Assembly: GCA_021234155.1 (NCBI GenBank)
Contig: JAJEKV010000001.1
Coordinates: forward strand, 37,372,826-37,436,825
Length of the DNA: 64,000 bases
Direction of reading: 5' to 3'
Origin: Isoetes taiwanensis
Taxonomy: Eukaryota; Streptophyta; Lycopodiopsida; Isoetales; Isoetaceae
The notes under the pieces were generated by a model. The model saw only the letters and a program-made list of their open reading frames with translations. It searched no databases and was not told the origin of the DNA. Within the stretch, counting starts at the first letter, position 1, and each line of letters begins with the position of its first letter. This document shows, one piece after another, positions 37,040 to 46,998 of this stretch. The translations under genes and the position numbers were made by a program.

Positions 37040-37126
37040 GACTAAAACCCTTCCTGTCTAGAAGTTAGCTCCCCCATTTCGAGGCGATTTTTGGGCGCCA
37101 GAGCTCCGATTGACGTGAAGTAAAGC

Positions 37127-38370
37127 ATGGCGCGCACCAAACAAACTGCTCGGAAGTATCGACCAGGCGAACAGCCCAGCGCCCAAGATAAGAGGCGCAT
37201 ACAGCAGCTACTTCGAGAGCAGCTTCTCGCTCGAGGAGACGAACTCCCATCAGCTGAGGAGAGTATTTTAGAGGAGCTACAGGAGGAGGGATCTGAGCAA
37301 AGATCACTAGAAGACCTGGCTGACCTCATCAACCAGGACTTAGATGAAGCAGAGGTGGAAGCAGAGGGCTCAACAGATGAGGAAACTCAAGAAGTATTCG
37401 AGGAAATTGAAGAGGAGATACAACAACAAGAGAGAGCGGAACATGAGCAGGCTGCTAAGGAGCAGGAGGAGCAGAAGGAGCCAACTCCCGGGCCGACCTT
37501 GGAGGAAGAACTCGAGGCCTGGATCCAAATCCAAAAGGCAAAGCTACAGCGCAAGAAAAGGAGAAAGGTCGAGAAGAAGAGAAAGCGTGAAGAACGGGAG
37601 GCGGAGGAGAAGAAGAAACTCAAGGGCAAAGGCAAGGAGGAGCCCAAGAGGAAGATCAAGAAGACACCTACGGTCAAGCTCGTCATCAACGAACGGCCGC
37701 CCGACCAGCCACCGTCCTCTGATGACGAAACTGATGAAGATTACGACCCTAATCAAGAGGTAGGGAGCTCCTCCAAACCCGCAGATGAGGATCGGACAGA
37801 CCGGGATCGGCAGGTACAAGCACCCCCACCCTACCCAACGTGGGAGAAGGACAAAGATCCGAAGAGGCCACCCCGACCTGCCTGGGAGTCTTATGTGGTA
37901 GACCATCGCAGGGTCTACCAGAAGAAGCTAAAGGAGTACCAGGAATTCAGGAAGAAGTGGGAGGCCTACAACTACTACTATCAGGCGAACAAGGTCACGT
38001 ACATCGAAGGAGGACGGCCATCGAAGAAGAAGACTCTCAAGCCACCTCCTGAGAAATCCATTCCCCCAAAGAAGCCAATAGCCAGGAAAGCCGGATCGTA
38101 AACTATCACAAGCCGCTCGAGATTTGACACTTTAGAGAGGCTACGGCCTTTCATCCCCCCGAAAGCACCATTCGCCAAAGCTCGCGGAAGGAGGTCGGCA
38201 AGAATTGACACCAGCATGAGGGTCACAAAGCAGATGTCGCTAGCCTTGCAAGAAGCAATCGAAAGCGTAAGCTGGTGCAGCATTTTGAAGACTCAAGAGC
38301 GTGCACCATGCATGCCAAGAGAGTGACCCTAATGACCAAGGATATGCAGTTAGCTAGCTATATTAAATAA
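37127..38370 (+). CDS. Retrotransposon ORF1: histone H3-like protein with H3 tail and histone fold, copy 1
   Basis: The start ATG opens with MARTKQTARK. After Met removal, residues 1-9 are identical to histone H3, including K4 and K9; S10 is replaced by Tyr. Residues 20-135 are acidic and Gln-rich (coiled-coil-like). Residues 140-180 are very basic with NLS-like KKRRKVEKKRKR. Residues 195-225 are acidic, and 240-320 are Lys/aromatic-rich. The open frame stops at 38099-38101, but at this point copy 2 lacks the stop, and the change fits a CAG-to-CGT error. Downstream, in changing frames, are KAPFA, TSMRVT, LALQEA, HFEDSRAC, HAKRVTLM and KDMQLASYIK, ending at TAA 38370. This matches the H3 alpha1-L1-alpha2-L2-alpha3 order. 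About 414 codons in total. Neighbours are its own TATA box and palindromes on both sides. The tail is certain. The fold in this copy needs copy 2 for support. Confidence 0.88.
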
Positions 38371-38521
38371 GAAAGATAAAACCTTGTAAATAATAAATTT
38401 TGTTAATAAAAAGTTGTTTTGAGTAAATTCTAAGTGCATAAATATTGTTAATTAGGTTGAGTTAGCAATAATTGCCTTTTGTTTTAGTTAAATTGACATT
38501 TTATGGCCAAAAAGTGAGAAG

Positions 38522-38792
38522 TTACTCACGGTATGCGCCAGAGCATCGACCTAAATATTAGGTCAGGCCCCAGGCGCACACCGTGAGTATTTCACATCAA
38601 AAGTGGTCTTAACCATCTCCAAACCAGCCAAGTAAGGGTTCAATCTTGCATATCTCGATGAGACCATCATGTTTTGACCCTTAGTTTATCATGTTTAGAT
38701 AAGTTTTGACCAAATAGGGCCAATTTACTCACCTGTATGCCAGACCTTGACCTAAATTTTATGTCACCTTCTAGTGTAATAACGTGTGAGTA
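38522..38792. repeat. Two ~68-bp imperfect palindromes between ORF1 and ORF2 (copy 1)
   Basis: Unit 3 (38522-38590) has arms TACTCACGGTATGCGCC and GGCGCACACCGTGAGTA around CCTAAATATTAGG. Unit 4 (38725-38792) is a diverged copy. Copy 2 has units at 60553-60620 and 60756-60823. They lie upstream of the second TATA box, as units 1 and 2 lie upstream of the first. Confidence 0.8.
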
Positions 38793-38987
38793 CTTTCAAA
38801 GATTATCTCTTTCATGCCACCTCCAATTGACCTCAAATTTGTTATAGTAGGTTCATTAGGTACTCCTATTCTTGCTCAAACCTTCAAATTAACCTTCAAA
38901 TCCTCATTTTGACCTTAAAATAGGTGAGAATTGCCAAACCAAAAAATTTTCCAAGTTATTCAAAAAATTAGGTTTTTCCCTTTTCCC

Positions 38988-38995
38988 TATAAATA
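38988..38995 (+). promoter_or_regulatory. TATA box upstream of ORF2
   Basis: TATAAATA in the context CCCTATAAATAGGCC, repeated in copy 2 at 61018-61025. It lies about 50 bp before the ORF2 open frame. Confidence 0.5.
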
Positions 38996-39043
38996 GGCCA
39001 TCGATCTCACTTAGCATCTTATGTGTTTGCTTCCAGCTTTTAG

Positions 39044-39600
39044 GTGATTTCCCCAACTCCCTTAGGGCTTCAAGAGTCGTTTGTTAGTCCGGGCTTTAGT
39101 CAAGACCAATGGCAACCAGCAGATTTCAGGCGATGGTACAGCGCCAGTGCCCATGTAGCTGAGGCAGATATAAATGCCATTTTCCAAGTTTTACAAACGG
39201 AGATAGACATCCAAGCCACTTTGCAGGCAACCCCATCCTATATGGAAGTCATGACTGAGTTCCAAGCTAGGGTAGGGCCTTCCTTAGTAAAGCTTCCCCC
39301 CAGACAGATATTTTGTTCCCAAGCAAAGCCCCCCTCCAAGCAACCTTGAGTGATGTCCCCAACATTGCTGGGCACCGAATAACAAGGTTGCTAGATTGCC
39401 GACTACATGGTCATGACAAAGAAATAGGACGGTATTTCTCCTATACCGCCGCTTTGTAAGGTCGCCCTCTTGCAAAGATCAAGCAGAGCAAGGAGGAAGA
39501 GCCGAAGACGAAGAGCTCGACTCGGACGATGAAGACTACGTCGAGTTCGACCCGTAACGAGAGGCGACAAGCGCATGTGAGATCCGGGGCCATTTGACCA
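39044..39600 (+). CDS. Retrotransposon ORF2, unknown function, copy 1
   Basis: The frame encodes DINAIFQVLQTEIDIQATLQ, then PSYMEVMTEFQARVGPSLVK. After frame changes (better read in copy 2) come VARLPDYMVMTANRTKYFSY and an acidic Glu/Asp-rich tail (EDEELDSDDEDYVE). No ATG fits upstream. A TTTGCTTCCAGCTTTTAG tract just before the frame could be a splice acceptor. No family is recognised. Confidence 0.5.
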
Positions 39601-40556
39601 GACCGCGCATCCCCACAGATCGCCCCCATTCGGCTAGGTATCACAAGCCTAGCTCCCATCATCATCAACGGCCGAGTATCCGCCCTAAGCTTATATCCAG
39701 ATGCTCCCCTAATGCGCAGCAAGGGAGGTTGGGGCGACGAAGTTGCTGCACCTCCCGTGGCAACAACCGATCCGATGACTTCATCGATCCGGGAGGCTTC
39801 CACTTCCCAATCCACGCAAGGGAAGCCGACACCTACACCGGGAGTCGACCTCGTGATATTCAGTTTACAAAGTTAAAGATCCGACAAATGATGACAGACG
39901 ACTGACCTACCTTCGTAAGAAGAATTCTATGCCATCCAAGAACGGATGGGGATCCGTAGCAAGACCACAAATATTTTGATGCCAAAGTTCTTCGACACCA
40001 GCCCCCTGTGTGTCCGTGAGAAGAGGCGAGATCGACCTGACCAGAATTGCCTCAACAATAAGGGACCACAGAGACCTGACGGAGATTCCCGTTGACGAAT
40101 ATGCGGGAAGACATAGAGCCGGTGCCCGAGTCGACGAAGAATCAACAAATGACAAACCGACAGTCGCTAAGGTACTACCTTCCTCTCATCGTTGGACGGT
40201 AGAATAGAGGTCATCCACCGCAAATTCAGCCCAAGGGGCGAAGAAGGGGTATTCATGCTCATCGCACTCTCAGGATTTGGTAACCACGCGCGGCTGATCC
40301 CATCAGTCGATCATGTCATCCTAGTCAAGAGAACGGTGGCACTGGACATCTTCGACTTCGCGGTACCCTACGGCAAGGAAGATTAGCAGTGACGGCGGCC
40401 TACACTTCGGACCGCAGAGTGGAAGACTTGGTGACAGCCTTACAGGGCGAATATCCTCAGGAACTTGGGACGCTCGGTAGGAACGGCCCAAGTTAAGAAG
40501 TTCCTTCAGGATAACCCATCCTACCGGAGATTCCAAGAACAGTTAGACTCTTGATC
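39601..40556 (+). CDS. Retrotransposon ORF3 region, unknown function, copy 1
   Basis: The best-preserved part is near 40192-40386: GRIEVIHRKFSPRGEEGVFM, then HARLIPSVDHVILVKR and IFDFAVPYGKED. It is nearly identical in copy 2 (62128-62412). Upstream pieces include ITSLAPIIING and EEFYAIQERMGIR-like text. A downstream frame ends NPSYRRFQEQLDS at about 40552. It may continue ORF2. No family is recognised. Confidence 0.4.
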
Positions 40557-40582
40557 CCGGAAGCATTGTAACTAAGTTTTTC

Positions 40583-40596
40583 TATATATATAAATA
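40583..40596 (+). promoter_or_regulatory. TATA box upstream of gag-pol
   Basis: TATATATATAAATA lies about 130 bp before the gag frame, repeated in copy 2 at 62609-62622. It is AT-rich, so the promoter call is weaker than for the other two. Confidence 0.4.
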
Positions 40597-40719
40597 CACT
40601 TTGTTTGACAATTTAAATGTTTTGTTGATGTATTCTGTTCCACAACTATATCAGCAAACACATAAATGCAATAAAACAAACAAAGCTAACCATAAGGCTA
40701 CGATCTACTTGTGTATGCA

Positions 40720-41983
40720 GCTAGAGGTCCAGGAACAGCTGAAAAAGACTGGCGAGTCCATAGAGATGAACAGACACCGCCACACAAAGACTCAAAGAAG
40801 GAACCTCAGACGAAGAATTCGGGTCCTATGACTCGGAAGAGAAGATATCGCAGATGAGATCTGATCTTCAAGAGATAAAGGCCTTATTAGCAACACAAGC
40901 CGTAGTTGGGCTGCAGACCACAACGCCCGCTTGCCGCAAGCACCACCTCGAAAGACGGGAAAGGATAAGAAGAAGAGCAAGAGAAGGAGGTCCCCTAGCA
41001 CGGAATCCTCCGACACAAGCTCGGATTCGGACTCTGATTCCGAGAAAGAGGTGGAACAGATGCAGGACCGTAGAGACGGCAGACTCAGGGACACAAAGAC
41101 CTCAGACTACCAGAAGAAAGTAGATTCGGCGCTGAGTAACGTATGGAAGGCAAGAAAGCTTGAACAGTTCTCGTGAATCGGTCGTGCATGGAGGCAGAGG
41201 TTTGGCTGGACGAGACGTGGGAATATGGGAATGCATACGGAATGAAGGACAAAGACAAAGGCAGGGTGGCTACAGCCAACCTTAAAGGTGCAGCCAGGAT
41301 ATGGTGGAAGGGCTATGCCAAGGCCCATGGGTTGAGCAGGGATAGCTGCAGGTTCAAGAAATTTTCAAAGGCATTCAAGCGCCACTATGTGCCAAGGGAA
41401 CACAAATGCCACATGATGCAGCAATTCTATCGGCTACAACAGGGCAACAAGTCCGTGCAGAAATACACGGAAGAATTCATGAAACTGAGGCTTTATGTGC
41501 CAAAGCTAAGTGAACGCCACACAGTGGAAGGGTACATCGAGGGACTAAACGATGAGATAAGGAAGCTGGTAAGAGCAATCAACCCCAACAAAGATCGGTT
41601 TGAATCGAAAAGCGGTCAGCCACCGCAAGGATCGTCCTAACAAGGGGCGTAAAACAAAGAAGATTACCGTGATAAGGACAAAGCTTCGGGAAGTTATAGC
41701 CCTAGAGCGACTAGTCCAGGACCAGCAAAAGCTCTATACAGTGGCAATTATGGGAAGCAGCAGGAAAAGGAACAGGTATCCTTCAAGGATAAGCCGCAAC
41801 AGGAAGGGTCAAACTACTCGAAGGTGGTGCGATCCTTTTTACAAGCAATGCCTAAGGAGAAGAGGCAGGAGTGCATTGAGAAACAACTCTGCTTCAGGTG
41901 CTTCCAACCATGCCACAGACAAAAACCGCCTTTGTCATGAATGCGGCATTAGCAGAGTTGGGTGGATGGGAGACTCCCTCTGA
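40720..41983 (+). CDS. Gag (capsid/nucleocapsid), copy 1, frameshifted
   Basis: An N-terminal part (EEISQMRSDLQEIKALLATQ-like) leads to the retrotransposon gag domain: AARIWWKGYAKAHGL, FKRHYVPREHKCHMMQQFYR, KYTEEFMKLRLYVPKL and GYIEGLNDEIRKLVRAINP. This is the pattern of plant Ty3 capsid proteins. The zinc knuckle after 41880 starts CFRCFQPCH but is scrambled at its second half. Copy 2 keeps it whole. Capsid proteins package the RNA into virus-like particles. Confidence 0.8.
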
Positions 41984-43290
41984 CGACGACGGCGGGGAAG
42001 CACGCGACTTCATTCAGGGTGAGTGCCATATCTTTGCAGCCATAGATTCAAACCAAGCGTAAAAATCAAGATCGTAATGTCCATAGTAGGGAAGGCCAAG
42101 GCCAAGTCTTTATAGTCCCGGATAGACACGGGAGCACCCACAACTTTAATGCCTCCAAGAATGGTTGAGATGTTGAAGCTCGCCGCTGAAGTCAAAGCCG
42201 ACCCGTGGTGTTAGCAAGCGGGCAAAGTTGAGACACACACGGCAGTAAGAGAATAAACTTCGACATCGATTTGCCAGGGATCAACATCCAAATGGGAGCA
42301 GAAGTGATGAACATCGGGAAGTATGATTTGATCATCGGCATAGAGTACCTCACTCCAGCAAAGGCCATCAACGACTGTGGGAACCGTAAAGTGACCTTGA
42401 TGGCGCCCAACGGAAAAATCATAGAAATTGCAGGTAAAGAAGTTGTTCCTATCCTACAGTATATGTCTAGTAAGCGGCTGCTCAAGTCCATAAAGAGCGA
42501 GCAGGTAGCCTATGTCTTCAAGCTTCAGATCGAAGAACCCAAGTCAGAAGAAAGCAAGGAAGATAAGGTGCTCAACAAGTTACCGAAGCAGGTAGCTAAG
42601 TTGGTAAAGGAGTTCCATGATCTCTTCCCAGACGAGATCAAGCAGATTCCTCCTTACAGGGGAGTCGAGTGTGAGATAGCACTCGAACCAGGTACGAAGC
42701 CGACGAGCAAAGCGCCGTACAGGATGACGACGCAAGAGCTAGCCGAGCTGAAGAAGCAATTGCAGGAGTTGCTTGACCTAGGGTTCATTAGACCTAGCGT
42801 CTCACCATTTGGGGCACCCATCCTTTTTGTGAAGAAGAAGGATGGCAGCTTGAGGATGTGCATAGATTACAGGCAGCTGAACAAGCACACCATCAAGAAT
42901 AAGTATGCACTCCCCAGATCGGACAACCTGATGGATCAGCTCCAAGGCGCGAAGGTTTTCTCCAAGATAGACCTGAGGTTGGGGTACCATCAGATCAGGA
43001 TTAAGGAAGAAGACGTCCACAAAATAGCATTCAGGACCAGGTATAGGCATTATGAGTTCACCGTAATGTCGTTTGGCTTGTCAAACGCCCTAGCAACGTT
43101 CATGAGGCTTATGAACGACATCTTCAGGGAGTTTTTGGATACTTTTGTCATAGTATTCTTTGATGATATTCTGGTGTACAGCAAATCCCGTACAACACCT
43201 AAGGAAAGTGCTCGAGAAACTAAGAAGGCACCAGCTGTACGCTAAGTTGTCAAAGTGCCACTTCGCAACGGAGAGGGTAGAATACCTGGG
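41984..43290 (+). CDS. Pol: aspartic protease and reverse transcriptase, copy 1, cut at the RT
   Basis: The protease active site [10 protein letters not shown] is at about 42122-42151, in a frame broken nearby. The frame 42271-43245 holds the C-terminal protease part (LIIGIEYL), then RT blocks: [63 protein letters not shown] and [10 protein letters not shown] (catalytic DD). [11 protein letters not shown] replaces the usual FGLTNAPATF. The sequence ends at VEYLG, where the tandem-duplication junction joins LINE DNA. No RNase H, integrase or chromodomain is present. Confidence 0.88.
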
Positions 43291-43293
43291 GCA
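43288..43293. other. Tandem-duplication junction, gypsy RT to LINE A
   Basis: Gypsy sequence GAATACCTGGG passes into LINE sequence GCAAGAAGATTAATATG, which corresponds to 20521 in LINE A. Both parents share GG just before GCAAG, a microhomology of a few bases. The copied LINE carries the private variants of LINE A (ACTGCC, TTTTTGTTATATC, no extra CTATTCTATT), not those of LINE B. Confidence 0.85.
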
Positions 43294-46273
43294 AGAAGAT
43301 TAATATGACTGCCAATGAAAGAGTAAGCTGGGATAGACTCATGGAGAATTTTTGTTATATCACACCCTCATCCTCTAATACTTATTATTGAGGTAACAAT
43401 AGGAAAGGGGATCAAAGAGTTTTTTGTCTGCTGGATGGATTTTATATTTGCAATAAGACCTTGGGCTCATGGGATAATGTAATTGTCACAGGTGATCTCG
43501 GCAATTCGATATCAGACCACTTCCCTCAAGTGCTGGAGAGGATAGATGGAGATAGTAAGGGGGGGGGGGATTATATCCCTCCAAATTTAACACAGACCTG
43601 CTAAAAAACCGCAAATTCTATAGGGACTTCAAGGAATATTATCAAGAGCTGCATCTGGCCATGAAAACAGAATCCATGAAAGGCTTCCTTGACAAGATGA
43701 AGAAATGTAAGGCATGGATCAAACAATGGGGGAAGAAATGGTATGGGGAAAAAAAAAAAAGGAAAAGGTAATATCTACAATGAGATCAAAACTATCCGAA
43801 AAAAGATTTGCTCTTGGATAAGGACAATAGCTTGTTACAAAGTAAAGAAAGTAGATTGGCAATTCAGGTCAAAGGTATTGAAGAAGAGGAAGCCAAAATC
43901 TCGGGCAGAAGAAGTAGATGCACATACATTAATAACATGGATCAAGGAAGCTCGCTTTTTAGGGTAGCTAAGAGCTAAGGGCATGGAAGGCAAACACATT
44001 GATCCCAAAGAATCAATGCTGGCCATATAGTATTTATTCTAAAGGTTGATAATGCCGAAAGTACCGGGAGACCGGCGCTCCATCACCCTTACTAATACTA
44101 GCTACAAAGTGCTAGCCAAATCCTTGCCAATAGGATTCAATGTGTCCTTATGAAGATTATCAGCCCATGTCAATCAAGATTTCTTCCCATAGAAATATTT
44201 TGGACAATTATATAGGAGTCAGCCGAGGGATTGCATTGAACAAACCGATAGATCGAGACGCCGCTCCTAAAGCTAGATTTTCAGCGTGCATATGACACAA
44301 TCAATTGGGATTCCTTAAAAATGCCATGAATCACCTAGGTTTCTCTCGATTTAGTTTGTAATAAGGAGATGAGCATGAACATCACCGCCTCCCCGCCCTC
44401 TTTTATAAGTACAAGGAAAAAAAAAAGGGAAAAGGTAATATCTACAATGAGATCAAAACTATCCGGAAAGATTTGCTCTTGGATAGGACAATAGCTTGTT
44501 ACAAAGTAAAGAAAGTAGATTGGCAATTCAGGTCAAAGGTATTGAAGAAGAGGAAGCCAAATCTCTGGATATAAGAAGTAGATGCACATACATTAATAAC
44601 ATGGATAAAGGAAGCCAAAAAAGAAATTGGAAGTTTTTTCGCGGAAGAGTACTCAAAAAAATGTTTGTGAACACCCAGGTTGATCAAGACAAACTAAAAA
44701 ACTTTTTTGAGAAGATCCCAAGGGCAGAGAAAACATTAAGGATGAGGAAATTTAAACTACCAATGGAAAACGAAATTTTGGAAACTTTCAAAACAATGGC
44801 CAAGGGTAAGAGCCCTGGTCCAGATGGTTTGCAACCAGAATTCTATGTGGAATTCTGGGAAACTATGAAGGAGGATCTAACCACCTTTTTTCAAGGTGCA
44901 TGGAAGGCAACACATTGATCCCAAAGAATCAATGCCGGCCATATAGCATTAAGTCTAAAGGTTGATAATGTCGAAAGCAATTGGGGAGACCGGGCCCATC
45001 ACCCTTTACTAATACTAGCTACAAAGTGCTAGCCAAATCCTTGCCAATAGGATTCAATGTGTCCTTATGAAGATTATCAGCCCATGTCAATTAGCATTCC
45101 TTCCCCATATAAATATTTTGGACAATTATATATAGGGCTGGCCGAGGGATTGCATTGAACAAACTAATGCATCGTAGACGCCGCTCCTAAAGCTAGATTT
45201 TCAAGTGTGCATATGACACAATCAATTGGATTTCCTTAAAAATGCCATGAATCACCCGGGTTTCTCTGATTTGGTTTGTAATAAGGTGATGAGCATGAAC
45301 ATCACCGCCTCCTTTACCCTTCTTGTAAATGGTACTCCCACAAGCCCGTTTGAATGTAGAAGAGGTAAGATGGCTGCCCCCCTCGCACCCTATCTATTTC
45401 TTATTGTAGCAGACATGGTAACTAGAATGGCCCCAACTTTGCATGAAAGGAAGAAGATCAGTTGTCTAAAACTGCCAAAGGAGAATGGATCTTTTGTTCT
45501 TATGCAATATGCTGACGATACTTTTACTTTTCTTAAAGATGGTGATGATAGCTTGAAAATCTTTCTCGAAGCCCTCTAGTTTGTTGGGGAAGCTTGTGGG
45601 TGCAACTCAACAAGGTAAAAGTGCTATCATGTCGATATGCATAAACCGAACCTGGAAGGCATCAAAGTCATTGGCCAAAAGGAAGCCACAAAGATTCTGG
45701 GAAGCCCAATTGCCCTAAATATGTCTATCAAAGTATTATGGGACCAGATAGTTACTAGGATTAAAAAGAAAGTGATATTATACCCTCTTCCCTTTTCCCC
45801 GACCGAAGAGTGGAAATTGCTAATGCAGCCATTGCAAGTACACACATTTTCTTCTCCTCGCCTTTGGTAGCAAATAAAACATCTTACGTGAATATCAAAA
45901 GGGTCATCGTGAAATTCATATGGCAAGGTGCTCATAAAGTGGCTTGGAGTGATCTTATTAAGCCGGAGGGGGGTTGGTTGCAAAGACACGCTTATCCAAG
46001 CTCGCTCAAAAAAATGATTTGGAGATCCATTTACTCAAACAATCCTTCCCCCCGCTCTAAAAATTATCAAGTATTGGGTAGAAGAGTCACATCCAATTGG
46101 CAGCCATTCCCTTAGGCATCAATCACCGATTCAGCCTTTTCCAATTTTCCCTTTTTGGTACCTCAAATATAATAAAAGAATGATGGAAGCATGGAATGAG
46201 GTCGCGCGCCCGCTATAGACCCCGTAAATAGATGCCGATGTAAAGACATTAGTTTATTTTGGCATCCCAAAGC
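43291..46273 (+). mobile_element. LINE A, second copy (array unit 2)
   Basis: It repeats 20521-23526 with the same internal RT duplication and the same join to an ORF1 tail. YADD is near 45508. Differences from LINE A cluster at CAG/CTG sites, for example GCTGAG to GTCGAAAG near 44970. Not functional. Confidence 0.87.
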
Positions 46274-46998
46274 CCTTGAATAGTGACTAGGTCCCAGATA
46301 TGCATGAGGTGCTGATGAAACTTATTTTGACAGATGAACAACTGATGGAGGATGCTAGCAATGAGTTCATCCAAAGTACTCCTATTACGTAAGTAGTGCC
46401 ATGCACCCCAATGGGAAAAATCCAAAATCAAGACAATATGGAAGGGCAATCCAAATTTTTCACCGTGTCCCCATGGAAGACATTAACCCCGAGGAACTGA
46501 AAAACACCTTGAAGGCAATGTGATGAGCTAATCCTTACAGGGAACAGATGAATGCAACAAATGACAAGGAAGAATTCTTTACCCCAATGGTGAAAAAGAC
46601 TAAAAAAGTTCAGCTTTTATAGAGAATAGCCCAGCCTTTGAACTTGAGGGTTCAACCTAGGAAAAAAATACCCCTACCCGATGAAAATTGTTACATGGAA
46701 TATGAGGGGGATTAGGGGTCCCCTTAAAGGAAGAAGATCCCTTATAGCAATCAAAGAGATGAGAACAGATATTGTTATGGTACAAGAACACACACCGCCA
46801 AGCTTTGAAGTCGCTAGATTAGGCAGCTTGGATCAACCCAAATGAAGATTCGGTGGGACCGATGCAGATGGCACTAAGGGGGATATGTACCAAGCTTGGA
46901 AAAATCTGAAATGCAAAGGAAATATATACATGTGTCGTAGATGGACCGTGGACCACTTTTGAGATTGAAAAGAAGGCAAGAAGAGTGATTAATGTATA
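46274..46998 (+). mobile_element. LINE B 5' part, second copy
   Basis: It repeats 23527-24248: ORF1 tail, ORF2 start KIVTWNMRGIRG near 46683, and endonuclease up to the Helitron insertion point. There are many small changes at CAG/CTG. Confidence 0.82.

Larger units (their letters stand above)
34920..43290 (+). mobile_element. Ty3/gypsy retrotransposon carrying a histone H3-like ORF, copy 1, truncated in RT
   Basis: The order is 5' LTR, PBS, two palindromes, TATA box, H3-like ORF1, two palindromes, TATA box, ORF2, ORF3, TATA box, gag with zinc knuckle, protease and RT. RT sequence is of chromovirus type ([30 protein letters not shown]). RNase H, integrase and the 3' LTR are missing because the tandem-duplication junction at 43290 cuts the RT. 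It is inserted in the zinc-finger region of LINE B. The extra ORFs before gag and their separate TATA boxes are unusual for this group. Confidence 0.88.

Noticed and set aside
37127-37156. Chance occurrence of the H3 tail in an unrelated gag-like protein
   Set aside because: Nine consecutive residues match, and the same ORF ends in an H3 histone fold. Coincidence does not explain both.
37042-38283. Ser/Leu-rich minus-strand frames opposite the H3-like ORF
   Set aside because: They mirror the Glu/Lys codons of the plus-strand ORF. No motif or independent signal.
37127-38370. ORF1 as a CENH3 (centromeric H3) relative
   Set aside because: The loop 1 length and the exact canonical tail match ordinary H3. 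CENH3 tails diverge and loop 1 is usually longer.
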